Below, in pieces: positions 16,275 through 17,681 of a stretch of DNA of 17,681 bases. The stretch is from CAZXCQ01 sp964639275 (lineage in GTDB: Bacteria; Desulfobacterota; DSM-4660; Desulfatiglandales; Desulfatiglandaceae). The position numbers were made by a program, and so were the translations under genes. Location of the stretch: assembly GCA_964639275.1 (NCBI GenBank), contig CAZXCQ010000122.1, positions 1 through 17,681 on the forward strand. The letters are read 5' to 3'. Position 1 is the stretch's first letter, and each line of letters starts with the position of its first letter. The notes beneath the pieces are model-generated. The model did not search any database. It worked only from the letters and a program-made list of their open reading frames with translations, and was not told where the DNA came from.

Positions 16275-16397
16275 AGTCATTCCGGCGAAAGCCGGAATCC
16301 AGTTCTTTTAGGCATTTATAAGATCTCTGGCCCCCGTTTACCGGATCGAGTCCGGCACAAGCTTCAAAGGGGTGACGACTTTTGGGGAACCATCAAT
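16275..16397. repeat. Structured dispersed repeat, copy 2
   Basis: This is the same element and orientation as 12592-12716: hairpin ATTCCGGC-GAAA-GCCGGAAT, a diverged spacer, then the CCCCGTTT...AAAGGGGTGACGACT module with CCGGA/TCCGG inside. The outer stem has one mismatch not present in copy 1. It lies in the divergent gap between nnr and the protease. Confidence 0.85.
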
Positions 16398-16432
16398 TTT
16401 GAAAAAACATCTATCCACAAGGGGAAAATCAA

Positions 16433-16441
16433 TGCTATAAT
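16433..16441 (+). promoter_or_regulatory. Extended -10 promoter candidate for the protease/restriction pair
   Basis: TGCTATAAT is a perfect -10 hexamer (16436-16441) with the extended TGN motif. It lies about 75 bp upstream of the protease start. No good -35 is seen at the expected distance, as is common for extended -10 promoters. Confidence 0.55.
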
Positions 16442-16515
16442 AGCACTAAATTTGAAACGATTCCGTCTATTCAAGATGTTACTGCAAGAAGCGTTTCATC
16501 CCAGGAGAAGACAGG

Positions 16516-16899
16516 ATGGGCATGTTCAAAAAGAAGGTAAAAGTCATTAACAGCAAAAAACCCGAACAATTCTTTGAAGAAGAGTTCTGGATAGATACCG
16601 GAGCCCTCTACTCTTTCATTCCCGAAGATCATCTTCAGAAAATAGGCGTAGAACCATCAGTGAAGAGAAACCTGATCCTTGCAGATGGTCGGCAAGATAC
16701 CAGGCTGCTCGGTTTCTGTGACTTTCAAATAGAAGGCCTTGAAGGCAGTATCCCTTGTCCCGTGATTTTTGCGCCAAAGGGTTCTCTATTCTTGCTTGGC
16801 GCAACAGCCTTGGAGAACTTTGGGGTGGATGCAGATCCAATTCAAAAGGAATTGAAACCAATCCTGGCAATCATAGGTGGCTTCCTGGCATCGCAGTGA
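16516..16899 (+). CDS. Small clan-AA aspartic protease (retropepsin-like)
   Basis: This 127-residue single-domain protein has the retroviral-type aspartic protease pattern: WIDTGALYSFIP with catalytic D27-T28-G29, the flap-side ILADGRQ (54-60), and the C-terminal FLLGATALENFGVDADP hydrophobic-Gly motif (92-108). Such monomers would have to dimerise to be active. AGGAGA lies 7 bases before ATG 16516; a second Met at residue 3 is also possible. No signal peptide is visible, so a cytoplasmic location is likely. It precedes the restriction endonuclease by 54 bp in the same frame and probably shares its transcript. The family is often annotated only as aspartyl protease; target and role are unknown. 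Confidence 0.85.
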   Translation: MGMFKKKVKVINSKKPEQFFEEEFWIDTGALYSFIPEDHLQKIGVEPSVKRNLILADGRQDTRLLGFCDFQIEGLEGSIPCPVIFAPKGSLFLLGATALENFGVDADPIQKELKPILAIIGGFLASQ

Positions 16900-16953
16900 A
16901 AATCGCCGCCAAGAGGTTCGGAGAGAGTAGAGGAGGACACCCCTTCAACCCAA

Positions 16954-17681
16954 ATGGACGCGATTATGAGCGGATTATTTGATAATATCAGAAACCATCT
17001 TTCCGATGCAGTTGCTTATTACTGGCAGACGCGTAAGGCACAAAGAGAACAGCAGAAGAGAAGAGGTGTTTCCGATGCCGGACTCAGGAGTGCTGTGACG
17101 GGTGGTGCCCAGATGGACGGCTTTATCCGTCTTTTTACGGAAATAATCATTGATGCGGGCATGGCGGAAAGGCATGTTTTCAGGAAAAAACTGCTTGAGT
17201 TGCCGGGCTTTTTCCGTCCAACCAAGGAATGGGACCTGTTAGTCGTAAAGAACGGCCATCTAATTGCGGCAATTGAAGCAAAATCTCAAGTGGGTCCATC
17301 TTTTGGGAACAATTTCAACAATAGAACGGAAGAAGCAATGGGTAGTGCCCTTGACCTTTGGACCGCTTTCAGGGAAGGGGCTTTCAATGGTGGGGTTCAG
17401 CCTTTTCTTGGCTATTTCTTTATGCTCGAGGATTGTGATGCTTCAAATCGCCCGGTAAGGGTCAAAGAACCGCATTTCAGAGTTTTTCAAGAATTTGTCG
17501 GATCATCGTATATGAGAAGGTATGAGCTCTTTTGCCGTAAGCTCGTTCTCGAACGCCATTACACAGCGGCGTCTTTCATAACCTCAGATAGCGACACCGG
17601 TCTTAGGGGTATGTATAAAGAGCCAGCGAATGATCTCTCATTTTCAGTTTTTCTCAAATCTCTTGTCGCTCACGTCGGAGC
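16954..17681 (+). CDS. XhoI/PaeR7I-family type II restriction endonuclease (3' end cut by the window)
   Basis: The 242 residues visible contain no stop and run off the right edge; PaeR7I-type enzymes are about 245 residues, so only a few may be missing. The family is known to cut CTCGAG. The PD-(D/E)XK core is seen as WD94LLVV followed by AAIE108AK110, then GPSFGNNFNNRTEEAMGSA, a stretch typical of the family. ATG 16954 is the first start after the protease stop, but AGGAGG at 16931 is 17 bases away; ATG 16966 is an alternative with no clear ribosome binding site. The cognate methyltransferase usually adjoins the nuclease gene; none is upstream, so it may lie just beyond the window. Four CTCGAG sites occur in the window, one inside this gene. 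Confidence 0.9.
   Translation, partial: MDAIMSGLFDNIRNHLSDAVAYYWQTRKAQREQQKRRGVSDAGLRSAVTGGAQMDGFIRLFTEIIIDAGMAERHVFRKKLLELPGFFRPTKEWDLLVVKNGHLIAAIEAKSQVGPSFGNNFNNRTEEAMGSALDLWTAFREGAFNGGVQPFLGYFFMLEDCDASNRPVRVKEPHFRVFQEFVGSSYMRRYELFCRKLVLERHYTAASFITSDSDTGLRGMYKEPANDLSFSVFLKSLVAHVG

Noticed and set aside
16897..16953. UGA readthrough or selenocysteine insertion joining protease and nuclease
   Set aside because: The protease ends after its complete fold, the nuclease has its own ATG, and no SECIS-like hairpin was recognised after the TGA.

Overview
The window looks like chromosomal DNA of an anaerobic, fatty- or aromatic-acid-degrading bacterium, most likely a Desulfobacterota (deltaproteobacterial) lineage. 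This is inferred from the gene set (many acyl-CoA enzymes interleaved with a Liv-type ABC transporter), the moderately GC-rich coding sequence, and intergenic spaces full of short tandem and palindromic repeats. No rRNA, tRNA or CRISPR array is visible, so the taxonomy is an inference.

Layout: positions 70 to 16074 carry twelve genes, all on the minus strand, so transcription runs from high to low coordinates. In that order they are: a bifunctional NAD(P)HX repair enzyme (nnr); an acyl-CoA synthetase (505 aa); an IVD/LCAD-type acyl-CoA dehydrogenase; the tight block livH-livM-livG-livF-long-chain acyl-CoA synthetase-periplasmic binding protein, closed by a good intrinsic terminator at 4488-4530; and a three-gene block of an HMG-CoA-synthase-like/DUF35 fusion, an SCP2-type thiolase and a FadE-type acyl-CoA dehydrogenase. 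The last ~1.2 kb (16516-17681) is on the plus strand: a small clan-AA (retropepsin-like) aspartic protease and a nearly complete XhoI/PaeR7I-family restriction endonuclease running off the window edge.

How the genes may work together (inference): the binding protein and LivHMGF would import an organic acid rather than an amino acid, because a CoA ligase lies inside the transporter operon. The ligases would activate it, the dehydrogenases would introduce the double bond, and the thiolase with its DUF35 partner would cleave the chain. Hydratase and 3-hydroxyacyl-CoA dehydrogenase genes are not in the window. A candidate TetR-type operator overlaps a promoter-like sequence directly before livH.

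The most interesting items are the HMG-CoA-synthase-like protein, in which the catalytic Cys and Glu positions appear replaced while the His is kept and a DUF35 domain is fused; a 179-bp foldback MITE-like element with perfect 21-bp terminal repeats and a TTA duplication; two direct copies of a ~120-bp structured repeat bracketing the ligase/nnr pair and touching the restriction locus; 7-bp-period tandem repeats at four intergenic spots; and a XhoI-type nuclease next to a retropepsin-like protease with no methyltransferase on the visible side.
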